A stretch of DNA of 64,000 nt from Beaufortia kweichowensis. Its lineage: Eukaryota > Chordata > Actinopteri > Cypriniformes > Gastromyzontidae. Below, one piece after another: positions 38,938 through 52,300 of the stretch (position 1 is its first letter; every line of letters starts with the position of its first letter). The stretch lies in assembly GCA_019155185.1 (NCBI GenBank), contig CM032811.1:9258075-9322074 (forward strand), read 5' to 3'. The notes beneath the pieces are model-generated. The model did no database searches. It was given only the letters and a program-made list of their open reading frames with translations, and was not told the DNA's origin. The position numbers were made by a program, and so were the translations under genes.

Positions 38938-41900
38938 AAGACCTATAGTAGCCCTTTCTGTGTTGTTTACTGTTTGTCTGTCCATTTTTTATATCAGTGC
39001 CTTACCTGTATCTTGTCATCTGTACCAAGTAAAGCTTAGTACTGTGTCTTATTATAAAAAAAGACTTCTTTGTTTGTCAGAGATTCATGGTCCTGGTGTC
39101 CTGGTGCAGCTGTTCTTACAAACAGCTGAAGACCCACTACAGCACATGTCATGACATCAGTGACCAAACAGTCTAATAACCATTTGTCTGTGGAAATAAT
39201 TGTAATACACTTGACAATAGATTACTTTTTCTTTTTCTCTGTACGATAAGTACAGATATATAGTACAGAATATCTTCAGAAGGATAACTGGCATTATTAC
39301 TTGTCTATCATTTATTGTATTATTTATCCATTTATCTTATCATGCATATTTCTAAAGCAGACCATTTATTTTATTTCCAATTTTAAAGTTGGTTTTATTG
39401 GTGAGAAAGTGCGACAACAAAAAGCACATAGATCAGTTAAAAAAGCTGTTAAAACAACTTAACATGGATTTACAGCATCTTTAAAGTACTACAATGGCTA
39501 GTTTTGTATTTTATTCTAAAACATCTAAATAAAAACATCCTAATAAAATATTGTAAAGATATTAAGGTTCCCATGTCATTTCATATTGGTGGTGTATTAT
39601 GTCTGCTTCCTCATTAAAATAATTTTAATTTTGTATTTAATTACATAATCAGCCTATTATGTGTGATTACTGAAAATATCAAGACAATACCACTTACAAT
39701 TTTTAAACAGCATTCAAAGCAATACATATTAAGTAAGTACACACACATAACAAAACTAAGCTCACTTACGTATTACAATATGTTAATATAATTATGTTAC
39801 GTTAATATTTATTATGAGTAAAAAGCTATAAATACTACAGATTAGGGGCGGGGCTCAAAGCGGCAAGTTCCCCGGATGAAGCTTCAGTCAGTGTGAATAT
39901 GGCGCAGAGAGCACGAGCACTTCGCTCGTAAGGGGTTGTGTGAGTGATACGCGCACTTAGCTAGTTTCAGCTAACTTCATACGAGAAACTTTACTGACCC
40001 TATGAAGTTATTTTCTGGGCGGACACACTTTAAACTACAGGTAACACTTTTTGTCAAGCAACTTTAGTATTGTAAATGTGTGTAGTTTGTATGCCAGCGC
40101 GGGTTGTTTTTGTGGCAGACGGCAGTTTCGGCGAGTTTGTTCGTCGTGCTAGTTTAGCTAATTCCTCACAGCTAGCTGAGTAGCTTTAGGCTTCTGAGGC
40201 TCTTACCTCAAAATACATTTTTCGTCGTAAAAATTCAAGCTTCAACGTTATTATGTTACTTATGCAGTCGGGTAACTGTCGTTAAAGTTTTGACGTGTGT
40301 TTTTGACCTTTAGAGGGGAATTAATTTGAATAGTTGGAATCGCAAATATCTCCACCTTACTAGCTAGTTATCAACACCGCTTTCATTCAGACTTGAATCA
40401 GACGAGAGCCACAACTGAACTGCTCATCAAAAAAAAGATTAAAATTGTACTGTACAACAGTGTCCAAAGGTCTCTGAAACTACTTAAAAGTTTGACCGAA
40501 CTGCTCGTGTGTTATAGTAAGAATTAAAGAAGTAGCTTGTTACATAAGCCAAAACACGTTATCTTCAACTCTAATGTGACTAATTGTGAAAACCCAGCTA
40601 TAGTAATATACTCCGTGAAAATATAACCTTGATATATTTAATAATTGACTGCGTAATGACATTTCAAAGATTTAAATCATAGTGAGATGAAATCCAACTT
40701 TGATGCTTGTTATCTCATAATTTGTTTATTTTGAGACTTCAGCGTGGTTTTTACAGACAGGGTAACAATTACACAAAAAAACTGCTTTAGAGTAGATATA
40801 CACTGAGTGCTTGTTAATCCTCAAAAATCCGCAGTGATCTCTACTGAGACAGCGAAAAGTTTCATGTTGACATAGTCCATACTAGCTATATATTAGCTAT
40901 ATTGTAAATGTACCTAACATAAGTTCGTTTTACCACCATTTTTAAATAGTTCTGTGAAATGTCAGAAATGTGTCAGTGTATGATTTTTGTCATCTGAAGT
41001 TTGGTATCGGTGGTTTTGGGTGGCCATTATATGGCTGCACCTGTAGTATCGATGCTAGTTGATTCAGCATTTGTGTCATGACATCATTTTGTAATCTGAA
41101 AAATAGTAGCTTCCTCTTAAGAGCAGTTAAATGTTATTGTTTAAGCATTCTGTCAAAATACCCTGACCTGGTGACCAAGGGTTTAATTTAACCTTATTGT
41201 GCACTTCCTTGACCTCCTTTAGTTACCATACATTATCTAGCAGAAGCAGATATGGGTTATCTAGCAGATAGAAATGAGGTTGTCATTTAGTATCACTTGT
41301 CTTACCTTACTGTTTTCTTTATTAGTTGTAGTTTCACTCTCTGTATGCATGTACCTCTCTTCCTCCTAGTAGTTGTAGATATCTCAGTTTAGGCTTTGAG
41401 TAGGTGTGATGGGAAATTCAGACAGGGGTGCAGTCTGTACCGGGCACTCCAAACATTCCTTAAATACTTTAGTGCTGGACAGGCTCACACATAATGTGCA
41501 ATCTTCCATGCTATCGCTTGCTTTAGACTTTGACTTTCAGATTCAAGTCCAGTTGTCACTATTAATTCAGCAGTTTGTTTTAAGCAACAGTTTGGTGCAA
41601 AATGTTGCGTTATATTTGATTGTGTTTACCTGCTGTATCTGAGTGCTTTGTGTGAAATCTGAGTGCATAGCACTAAAATGTGTTTTTGTAGTATTGTTTT
41701 AAAAATCCTATGAAATTGGTGTCTTGAAAAGCTTGGTAGGCCTTTTGGTTCATATTCCCTGTTTTCTATGTTCTGTCAATAGATAATTAGTTATGGATAG
41801 TTTGTAACTGGGTTTACACAATTATCGTTGAGCCGGTAAGCTGTTTTAGTAGTGCATTACCTAATTACTCATCAGCATTAAAGTGATGCCACTGTTGAAC

Positions 41901-44612
41901 TTGCATGTCTGTTTTGTGAGCTGCTATTGTGAACACTGTACTGTTGTCTTTGGTAAAGCAATGTGTAATCAGTTCCATCAGAAGGCCCTCTGTAAAACTA
42001 TGACCTGTAGTCAAGTGCACACAAAGACCTTGTGTATATAACACATGCGAACATTGTGAGGTGTTATCACTTTGCAGTTACCGCTTTTAGTGATGCACAA
42101 TGACAGAATAACTATTACTGTTGTAGAAAACAAGCAAAGTGCTGTTGTTGTTGCATTATGTATGTTATTACCTGGAATATTTAGGAGCAGAATCAACAAT
42201 GTTTTGAAAATGTGTCAATGTTTTGTAAGTGATATTTCTGGTGTTATAACAATTTTTTAAATTTAGGGCTATTTATTGTTGTTGCTCTTGGTTTTAACAG
42301 CGTTGTTCGTGCTATCATACTGAAAAGAAACTCTTTTTTGATACTTAACCAAATATAAGGGTTAGCTTATGTAACTGATTTCATGTTTCAAAAATGTTGA
42401 AGTTCCTTTTCAAAACAAACAATATATTAATAACTTTTTCGATCAAATCAGATTTAATCATTGGGATTTCCCTGCACAGAAAATGACAGGCTTTGTTAAC
42501 ACTAGGTTGGTCTGATAAGAATTACTAATGTTAGAGTTGCTATTTTCAGGGTAAAGATGTATTTCTCAGTCATCAAGCTTTTTCTACCAAGCTAGTTCTA
42601 TCCTTAAAACTCTTAAAGAAGTGTCAGTTTTGTCCCGAAACTTGAATCCTTTCTTTAACTTTTTGGGAAGTCAGTTTAAGCAGGATTTCAAAGTCAGTAA
42701 CCTTGCTTATTAAATGCACAACCGAGACAGTCTTCTGGCCAGAGCCTATCTCTGCAATGTTGACCACAGAGTCGTCTTTCTCACTGTTCACCAGTGCATA
42801 ATGGTATGTGGCTGGAATGCCAGATTCAACCAGGAAGTCTTTTACGGTTCAAGTTTTGATGCTGTACACTTTTTAATGTCAGACCCAAAGCCTCATTGGT
42901 TGTTTTTAAAATACTCTTTAAAAAAAGTCTTTGTTTGTCCAATGCTATCTGATAAGAAAAGGGACATACAGGGATGAAACATTTGCATGAAAAATTATTT
43001 CACTATACCATTATACCAATTAATATTTGCTTTAGCACCCCATAGTTTTGCTATATTGGCAACTCAATAATTTTTGTTGAAGGAAAATAGCTGTGTTTGG
43101 TGTCAAGAGACCAGTGTCGAGAGTTCATTCTCAGATTGTATAGGTAAATTGTGGTGTTGAACAGTTATACAGTTATGTTGTACAGTAGATTTATGCCAAA
43201 GCACCTGCTTCTGTCACTTATGTGTGATCCTCACCTGTTTCAGACAGACAATCAAACAGGTGCAAGTTAATGCAAACCTCATTTTCCTGTATAGCATGTG
43301 ATCTTACTATATACTTGATAAGAGCTTATAAAAGCTAGTTTTAAAACTGCTAGTATAAATGTTGTCAAATCATTACTGTATAAATTAAGGAGTGATTGAT
43401 GAGGTACTGAATGATCTTGAAGAGCTCCAGGGCACATCTTGGCATGCAGCCTGTGCAGAAAATTACTACAATCTGAGTGTTACATTTTTCTCCACATATT
43501 ACAGTGCTGTGTGAAAGTATTTGTTGTCAAATATGAATTATTGTTGCTCAATACGATGTGTACTTGCGTGTGTAAGGGGGTGGATGATGTGGTTTTAATA
43601 CGATACTGAATATGAGCTGTCTTATCCATCTCATGCATGGAATGGAGTATTTAGGAAATTAGTGGTAAAATAAATGATGAGTAATGAACATCATTGCAAT
43701 AGTTACATCATTTTTTCATTTTAACTATCTTTACCCAACATGCATCCCTCATCAGAGAATGTTTATGTGCTTCAGGAAACTGGCTTTGAATATTATCAAA
43801 CTGTGGCTGTAATCATGACAAATCTAATCTTACTGTCCTTCAAACTTTACTCGCTTTTAACCTAGAAATTCACATAGCTGTGTTCTCATTAACCTCAGTG
43901 TTGTCAGTCACTTCACATCAGCACTTCATGAAATTTCTACTAAATCCATACTGGTTTCAAAGCACCCCACAGTGACCTTATGCCTCAGCTGATATCTTCA
44001 CAAATAATCAGATTATATTTCAAACGCTCCAGCACCTTTGAAAAATACCTCTTGCTGCTTCATCATCCCAGGAAGCAGCTGAGTTTTCCCAGGGCAGTCA
44101 GGTGTGGGAGGGGGTTTCGGTCCACACATATCAGAGTCCAGTGTTTGGCTTCTGGGAGTGTCTCTGATACCCACAGAGAAAACGGGCAGGGCTAGCAGAG
44201 AGAGTACGGAGAGCTGGACAGCTTTGTTTTGTACTGTATAAAGAGACTGTTGTTGAAATGCTTGGCAAGCGAGAGCCCACATTTACACTTTGAACAGCTG
44301 GCTGTAGAGCTCTCCTATTTTTATTAATAAATGGAAAATAAGTGTTGCACTCAGTGAGTAATACAGCTTGCTTGTGAATTTGATAATGGATGTTTTTGTT
44401 TCTGTGTCAGTTTACTGTAAAGTCATCATGTGAAGTACTGTCATTCATCACAAGCTGATATTAATCAGAACATTCATGTATGAATGTCGTCATTAGTTTT
44501 GCTTCCAAGTATTTTCTTCCTGGTTTTGTCCTCGGTATGAATTCACTGAATGTAAATAAGCATTCTAAAATATATTGTTCTCTACTTCTAGATCTGATGC
44601 TTTGCTGCAGCC
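38938..44612. other. aifm4 3' UTR, pak4 promoter and pak4 first intron
   Basis: aifm4 3' UTR probably runs to about 39.56 kb, after AATAAA signals at 39528 and 39542. A GC-rich block at 39845-40040 is the pak4 promoter and untranslated first exon. From 40041 to 44591 is pak4 intron 1, AT-rich and without a recognisable gene. The second exon starts at 44592, 21 bases before the ATG. Confidence 0.65.
39845..40040 (+). promoter_or_regulatory. pak4 promoter and untranslated first exon
   Basis: A canonical GC box, GGGGCGGGGC, lies at 39845-39854. The next 190 bases are CpG-enriched compared with their surroundings. An exon-like stretch ends in AAACTACAG at 40040 directly before the donor GTAACA. 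No TATA box is evident, which fits a housekeeping-type promoter. The TSS is not fixed; assignment to pak4 rests on strand and position. Confidence 0.6.
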
Positions 44613-47600
44613 ATGTTCAGCAAGAAGAAAAAGCAACGCATCCCGATCTCAGCTCCCTCTAACTTCGAGCATCGCGTTCACACTGATTTTGATGAGCGGG
44701 AACAGAAGTTTGTGGGTCTTCCACGCCAATGGCAGAGCCTTATTGAGGACACGGCCAAGAGGCCGAAACCTTTTATTGATGCCTCTGTCATCACTACTGT
44801 AGAGCCACGCAAGGTAAGAGAGAGAGTGTGTTTTGTTGTGTCTTGTTTTGTTCTTGATTTAAAGTGTTGTTGTGTAACTTGTTTATAAGTATGAGTTATA
44901 GCTGTGGAGTTCTGGATTTACTGTGACAATTAAATGATTGGTAATAAGCAGAGGTTTTTCAATTTGTGGTTTTGTGTCTTGGCAGTGGAATGGAAAAATG
45001 GTTGTAATGAAAAACCGGTTCTTCCCATTATAAACATTCCTGAAAAACACATTCACAACCAGTTTTTAACAGTTTTATAAAACTAAAATGTACTGTTTTT
45101 ATCAGTGGGGTGTCATAAAGCAACATCAAATCTTCAGAGATTTTCTTCCCTTAATTCCTTCAACTCTTAACCCAGTGCTAAATAATGTTTCTGTTTGCCT
45201 GTGTGCTCCAGACAATTGTGCGGGGTCGTAAGATCGGTGACGATGGCTCTCTCACATGGCTGCTGGATGAGTTTGAGACCATGTCAGTAATTCGCTCAAA
45301 CTCTTTGAGGAGAGACAGCCCACCCCCACAGCCTTGCAGAGACTCCGGTTCATCAGGAGGGGGACAAGAAAATGGAGAACACCCCCACCAGCAATACAGG
45401 CACCCTGATCGCTATGGAGACGGCAAAGAAAGGTGTGAAACATGCGTAGTTTCAAACTGAATGTGTGCTTTCTATAAGCCACAGTGACTGTGTTGACGCT
45501 GAGATGCTTTGTGCTTTTTCTTTTTGTGTGTGCAGGGCCAGACCACGTCAGGAGCAACCAGGTGTGGATCATAGACAGGCCCAGCGCCCTCCCCGTTCAT
45601 CCAGAGAGGACGGACGCCCTCACCAGCAACCTCGCGGTCAGGAGCCCAGCAGACACAAAGAGCCCGACTGGTCGGCAGGGCCGGCCGTACCCCCTAAGCC
45701 AAGGGAACGGGAAAGAGACAGACAACAACGTGAGCATCATGATCAGGTTGTAAGGAGAGAGGGGGCCAACGATAAGAGGCCCAAATCCAGCTACACCGGA
45801 CGAGACACCAGCCCGCAATCACCCCGTGAAAAGAGACCACTCTCTGGGCCAAATATCCGTACTCCCAACCTACCTGTTACTGAGGGAGTGATAAAAGCCC
45901 CACAACAGACTGGCCGACCTTTCAACACGTACCCACGATCTGAAAGTGACTCTGGGAGAAACCCCAGTGGTCAGGTATGCAAAGAAAAAACTCAATATTA
46001 TATTTTAGTTCTATAAAACATAATTATGTACATGGAAAAGATGTTAAATGCACAGTTCCAGGCCTGGAATTGTAATGAGAAGTTTTTTATTTTACCAAAT
46101 AAAATAAAAAACGTATTGGAAATTATTCATTCAAATGACTTGCTTATTTATATTCTATTCTCTCTTCTGTTCATCCATATAATGCATTCAGGATTTAAAA
46201 CCAGCCAAATCTCATGAGTCTCCGCACCACAACGGCCCCTCCGGGCCAGCCCGGCCTGGCAACAGTCCAGGTAAAACTGCCTCGCAGGGGCAGCACAGAG
46301 CAGAGCCCCAGCATCACGCTTCCCACCCAGCTTTAGGGCCCGAGCCCACTCATGGCCAGCAGATGCCCCCAGCACCAAAACCATCCGGCCCAGTTGTGCC
46401 ACCCCAGCAGACACGTTCGCCTCAGAGGGAGCCACAACGGGTTTCCCACGAGCAGTTTCGTGCCGCTTTGCAGATGGTGGTTGACCCTGGGGACCCACGT
46501 ACTTACCTGGACCACTATATTAAGATCGGTGAAGGTTCCACTGGCATTGTTTGTATCGCCACAGTGAAGACCACAGGCAAGCTTGTGGCTGTAAAAAAGA
46601 TGGATCTGAGAAAACAGCAGCGACGAGAATTGCTGTTTAATGAGGTATGCAAAACCCATTTTGAATTAGAATTGTTCTTTGAGATGTGTGTTTGTGTGTA
46701 ATTTGCTGCGCCATAATTAGTTTGGGTATAAAAATATTTAGTTAAATATTCAATTAAACCTAATGCTAAAATTGTAATTGAAAGGAGTGAAGCAGCGTTT
46801 GTCTGTAGAACACTGTTGATCTCTAAATGAAAACAAATGAAAGATATTTTTTATTGCTGGTTGTTCCTCAAACATTTTTCCTCAAGTACTTAATGAGAAT
46901 TTTAAATAGAAACTGCGCTGTCTTTGTTTCTAAGGTGGTGATCATGCGGGACTATCACCATGAGAACGTGGTAGAGATGTACAACAGTTACTTGGTGGGG
47001 GATGAACTCTGGGTTGTCATGGAGTTCCTTGAAGGTGGAGCTTTGACTGACATAGTCACACATACAAGGCAAGTATTTCTCAGAAAATACATAATTTCAG
47101 TACAGTTTAGTAAAAAAACCAATTCAGATTTTGATGTGGCACGTGTTTCTTTTGCTTTTAGCAGTTTGGATGCCAATTCTTTGCAAATTTGATTCATGCT
47201 ATTTAAGAAAAACTAGCTTCTTGGGTTCTTCAAAGAGAACTTTTGTTTAATTAGTGTCCTAAAAAGATACGTTTTTTATATTTCTTGAAAATACCAAACT
47301 TACATTTATAGTGTGGTATGTAGCATGTTATGCGTGTATATGTTATACAAAAAAGTATGCCTTAGTAGACCAACCACCTGCTATTTGGCAATAGTGCCAC
47401 ACCACTAGATGGCAGAGTTTCACTGCAATAAAGTATAACCTGTCATTCACTTAACCATTTAATCAGAATTTCACTCAGTCTGTTTCCTCATCATTAACGT
47501 GTATCATGGTCTTGTGTTTCTCTGCTGTATTTTCAGGATGAATGAAGAGCAGATTGCCACTGTGTGTCTGTCTGTTTTGAAGGCTCTCTCTGTGCTTCAC

Positions 47601-49347
47601 ACTCAGGGGGTCATTCACAGAGACATTAAGAGTGATTCTATTCTTCTCACTCATGATGGCAGGGTAAATCCCTCACTTTTCTTTATGTGCTATGTGAAAG
47701 GATGGTCAGTTTTTTAGCCCTACTTTGTGCAGTCACACCAAAGCCTTGCATGTATTAGATGCGTTTAAAGTTACATTATGAGTTCAGGAAAGCTACGCTT
47801 GCTATGTGCTGTTTCATCCTTGTATTCTGAGAACTTGTGTTGATGTTTAAACAGGTTTTTGGCAGACTCTGTTCTTTTGTGCGCCAAGACCTGTATTTCC
47901 ACTAGGGCTTAGAGATGATCCAAAGGTGCTGTCATGAGATGCATGAGCAGCTTTAAGTATTTAGTGAACTTAAGACAGTAGCACTGAACAAAAACTGAAT
48001 TCTTTGTCCCATTATCATTTTAATCAGCATCACTTACTTGTCTTTAAAGAGACCCTGTTAAAAAGCTTTTATTGTATTGCACATAGTTTTTTATTTCCCT
48101 TTTGCTGAATACTTCTCTTTGCATTCACAGAAATTTAATCATCTTTTCGGCAATTACACAAAACCACCCAGATCACCTTTTGGTGGTGCTGAAATACACT
48201 ACGGCTTGTTAGATAGGGTTTGTGTTTGACATTGTTTGTGGTTAATATGGCGGAAGTTGTTTTAGCCACCCTCAGCTGTTTCTCGGCAAGGGCTGCTTGT
48301 AAGGTCAAACACGCATACAAAGATGTTTCATTTCCTCTTAGCATGTTTCTAACATTGGTTTTCGTGCAACAACCTGAGGGCATCATTTTTGTGTAGTTAT
48401 TTAACCAATTATTGCAAAAGCTTTCACAGAAAATTGAAAGAGTTTCACTGAAGCTGAATTAAGTAATGATTTGTGTAGATAGAAAGTGCTTGAACACTTT
48501 CACATGCTCTTCTGCTGTGTAATTTTGTGTAGCAATCAATGATTCTGTTGAACATTACAAATGTTGAAGCCTATTAAATATTTAGTACTATATTTATATA
48601 TTTCATTATTTAATATGCAACATAATTTAATATGCCAGTTTTTTTAAATGTTTGTCAAGCAAAAGCAACTGGCTTCCAGTCTTGTATTTATCTGTGTTCT
48701 TCTCTTTTGCAGGTAAAGCTGTCAGACTTTGGCTTTTGTGCCCAGGTGTCAAAAGAAGTGCAACGCAGGAAGTCTCTTGTAGGAACGCCCTATTGGATGG
48801 CCCCTGAGCTCATTTCAAGACTCCCATATGGCCCGGAGGCAAGACACATCACCCTTTACCTATTAAATCATGTTGCAATACCACTGGCTTCACGGAATGA
48901 TTATGATGAAATTGTAACTTTTATAGGTGGACATTTGGTCACTTGGAATTATGGTGATCGAAATGGTGGACGGTGAGCCGCCGTACTTTAATGAGCCTCC
49001 ACTTAAGGCTATGAAGATGATCCGAGACAATCTTCCACCAAAGCTCAAAAATCTCCACAAGGTAAGGACTGAAAGAGGACTCTCTGTTATTCATAAGGAC
49101 AAACACAAATTAACGTTTAAACAGGCTTGTCCTGTTCACGTTTAGCGTGTTCACTGCTTTCATTTTTCAAGGTGTTTTTCTTTATCTGCAGGTCTCACCG
49201 CTTCTCAAGGGATTTTTGGATAGGATGCTTGTACGAGATCCTGCCCAGAGGGCTACAGCTCAAGAGCTGTTAAAGCATCCCTTCCTGACTAAAGCAGGCC
49301 CTCCCTCTTGCATTGTTCCTCTCATGAGGCAGAACCGCATGAGATGA
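44613..49347 (+). CDS. pak4: Serine/threonine kinase PAK4 (group II p21-activated kinase), 663 aa
   Basis: Nine coding exons join in frame: 44613-44813, 45212-45432, 45536-45974, 46192-46644, 46935-47068, 47537-47663, 48713-48838, 48927-49061, 49192-49347. PAK4 is a Cdc42/Rac effector kinase acting on actin and adhesion targets. The CRIB region is ISAPSNFEHRVHTDFDEREQ near the N terminus, followed by GLPRQWQSLIED. A long basic, proline- and serine-rich linker includes KRPLSGPNIRTP. The kinase domain (about 405-655) shows IGEGSTGIV (glycine loop), AVKKMD (lysine), VIHRDIKSDS (catalytic loop), LSDFGF (DFG) and SLVGTPYWMAPE (activation-loop serine and APE). The tail IVPLMRQNRMR is almost identical to human PAK4 and separates it from PAK5/PAK6. 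It is longer than human PAK4 (591 aa), through the linker. Two introns use GC donors (47069-47070 and 48839-48840). Confidence 0.97.
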
Positions 49348-52300
49348 GGATAAATCAGGGCGGGATCTTTTAAAAGCCCTCGGCTAAACCCGAAGCAAAG
49401 ATGGAGGTCTACTCTGCACATATTAAACGTTAAATGATTGTACAGGTCAAGCGTTTTAGGAGGAAAGGTCACAGATGCTTAAGATGCTAAGCTTAATCCA
49501 CTGTATTTGTCATCCCATAAAATCCACCATTTTGGTGACATGAAATAGACATGATTGAAAGGCCTTCACAGTGTTTTGCTTAAAGAAGGGCTTTGTATTC
49601 TTTGGCTTTCTTGTTTCTTACCAGAAACACTAGAAAACATCTGTGGTTTTGAGCTTGACCTACAAGACTACGCTTTTGGCTGAACTGAGTATGTTAAGAA
49701 GGTTTAGACGTCGTGAAAATGAAACACTTGGATATTCTAATCTGCCCTCAATGTAAAGCAACAAGATTTAATGGATTTTCTCAAGCTTTTCTCTGCACTT
49801 CATCTTTTGCACCAGGAACACACTACTCAACCGGTTTTTAGACAGGAAAACAACTACTGAAGAAAATTCTTTGACTTTTTTTGGAAAGGAGAGATAATAT
49901 AGGTTCCTGTTACAACACTAAACAATGGTAGACACTGGAGGTGTATTGTTGCAGACAGTTTTTAATTTACCATTTTAATGATATCCAATTTTTTGCATGT
50001 TGATTTGTTTTAAGTGACAGTGTGATGATTCTAAACACTGCTCTGAGATTGAGCTGCACTCCAATGATTTCCACATAGACACTTCCTCCTATATTTCATT
50101 GTTTCACTTTTTTACATAATGAAGGGGAAGGGGTGTGTGTGGGATATTTTTAAAACTCTTTTTAAAACTTTCACCGCTACACCACATAAGTTGAAAAGTT
50201 TGAGTTCTTTTTCTTACAAACAGCCCTACATTGAAATATCTGAAGTATCTTTAGTATTCCAGCCCTTCTCTGAAGGATTCATTTGCAATATGTTCTGTAG
50301 GAGAGATGAGATTGTACAAACATATAGCTAAGCGTGCTATATGCTCTGGAGTGTTATAGTTTGTTAACAATTAAAAAGTACACTATAGATCTTGTTTGAT
50401 CCCACCATGTGACAGCTGCTAGATCTGGCACAAACCACACAGACTATAATATACCGGCACATATGTCTGTGTGTACAAAAACTAATTTACACTACTGCTT
50501 TCTGTGAGCCCCGTGTCATAACTTAGGAACTTAGAGGCATAGAACCTTAATAGTTTGCACCTAGAAATCAACCAAAGACAGTATGAGGTCTGATTCTAAG
50601 AGTAAGTTTATAATATAAATTAGTCTAAACATATTTTTTAACTGGCACATTGTACTAGTACACTATGAGTATACTACAACACACTAAGATTAAGTGTGTG
50701 TATATTTTTTCTTTGTTCACTAACCTTATTGGTCGCACTGGCAACAATGTAATCAGTAATTGAAAGACCGTTTAAAAATTATTCAGATTTGGTGTTCCTT
50801 GTTGTGAAAACACACAAGAATATCGGCCAAATCATTCATGTGAATCAAGGTCACGGGATGGTTGTCTGAAGATTTAGGTCACATGTATGATTTATTGACT
50901 GTTTAAAATGTAATGTAGAGATTGATTAATTAATCCTAGACTGAAGCAGTAGCCTATGTATATATTTGACTTTGAGTGAAAAATAACTTGAAAGGGCCTA
51001 ACACAGCAAGTCTAGTTCTTATTTTAGATGTGAAGTCACAAAAAATAAGATTGATACTTATTGACAGACATTTGTTAATATAAAAACTACTACTAATTTT
51101 CTTCCCACCAGTATTTTTTTTTTTTTTTTTTTGTGGACTGTTACTTTTTCAGGAGGTAGAACAAAAACAATGACAATCAGGCATTGGAGCAAAGCATGTT
51201 GTACAATAACAGCATTATAATTAAATGATGAATACACAAAATATAAGTTAATTGTATCCTTGGTGAGTAGCGGGTCACATTAATGTTTATGTGTGATTGT
51301 AGGCATAGATTATGATTTAACAAGCTCAGTGCACTGAAGCAAACATTAAGGTTTATTGGAAGCATTCATACAAAACAACAGCCTTAATGTAATTAACAAG
51401 CATGTGCCATTTGGGCAATAGACATGCCAAGCGATCGCTGACCAGCTACAATTTCTTTTGTTTTTCATGTCTTTTGATTTACCATAAAAATTTAAAATGG
51501 CTTTTTACTGTTAGTTTTAGAAAGAGGAGACCTATAACCAAAAGCCTTATTTGTTTGAATGGAAAATGCTGTACTCTTGAGTAAAACATCACCTTTTACA
51601 TGATTTAGTTAATTGATTCCAGAACGTATTTCCTATGCCATTTTCTTTTTTTTCCACAATGTGTTCAAGATGTATTACATTCCCAGAAAAGATGTGAGCG
51701 TGATTTATTGAACAGCAAGGTATGATCTGCAATTGTGTTATGTTTTTAATGTTCTTATTTGGTGCTCGCATACCATACTGCATTTGGGCAAATGCTCTCT
51801 GGAGGGGTACATTGTTTTATATTCTTTACTCACATCTCAGTTCGTCACTGCATTTAATGGATGTCCCCTATTCTGCTGTTGATCATGTAATTTTTAAGCC
51901 TAATAAGTTTCTAATTTCTAATTGTGCACTGTAAACATAAATTTAGTTTTGTTTTTCTTGTTTTGTCAGCATGTAGATAGTTTTAAAGAATGATTTTGTT
52001 TTAGATATGGAATAGAAAAACTGAAGACTCACAGTTAGTGTTCTGACATAATCTCGATGTAAATACTTGACAAATTCATTATTTTGGATTTATGTGTTAA
52101 AATAATCTTCAACAGCATTTTGGATACACAACTGCAATTGACAGGCCAACATATTTGTGAAATGTAAACTGGTTCATTCTGTTTCCCTCTGGTTTTGTTT
52201 ATTTCTTTGTTTTTTATATTTTCAATTTTGATGGACAGCCAATGTCAAGTTTCCTCTGATATGTGAATTTTTACTGGTGGTTAAGTGGACTTCAGATTTT

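Noticed and set aside
42714..42977. 87-aa plus-strand ORF in pak4 intron 1
   Set aside because: No family resemblance, and no splice signals linking it to pak4; the length is within chance for this base composition.
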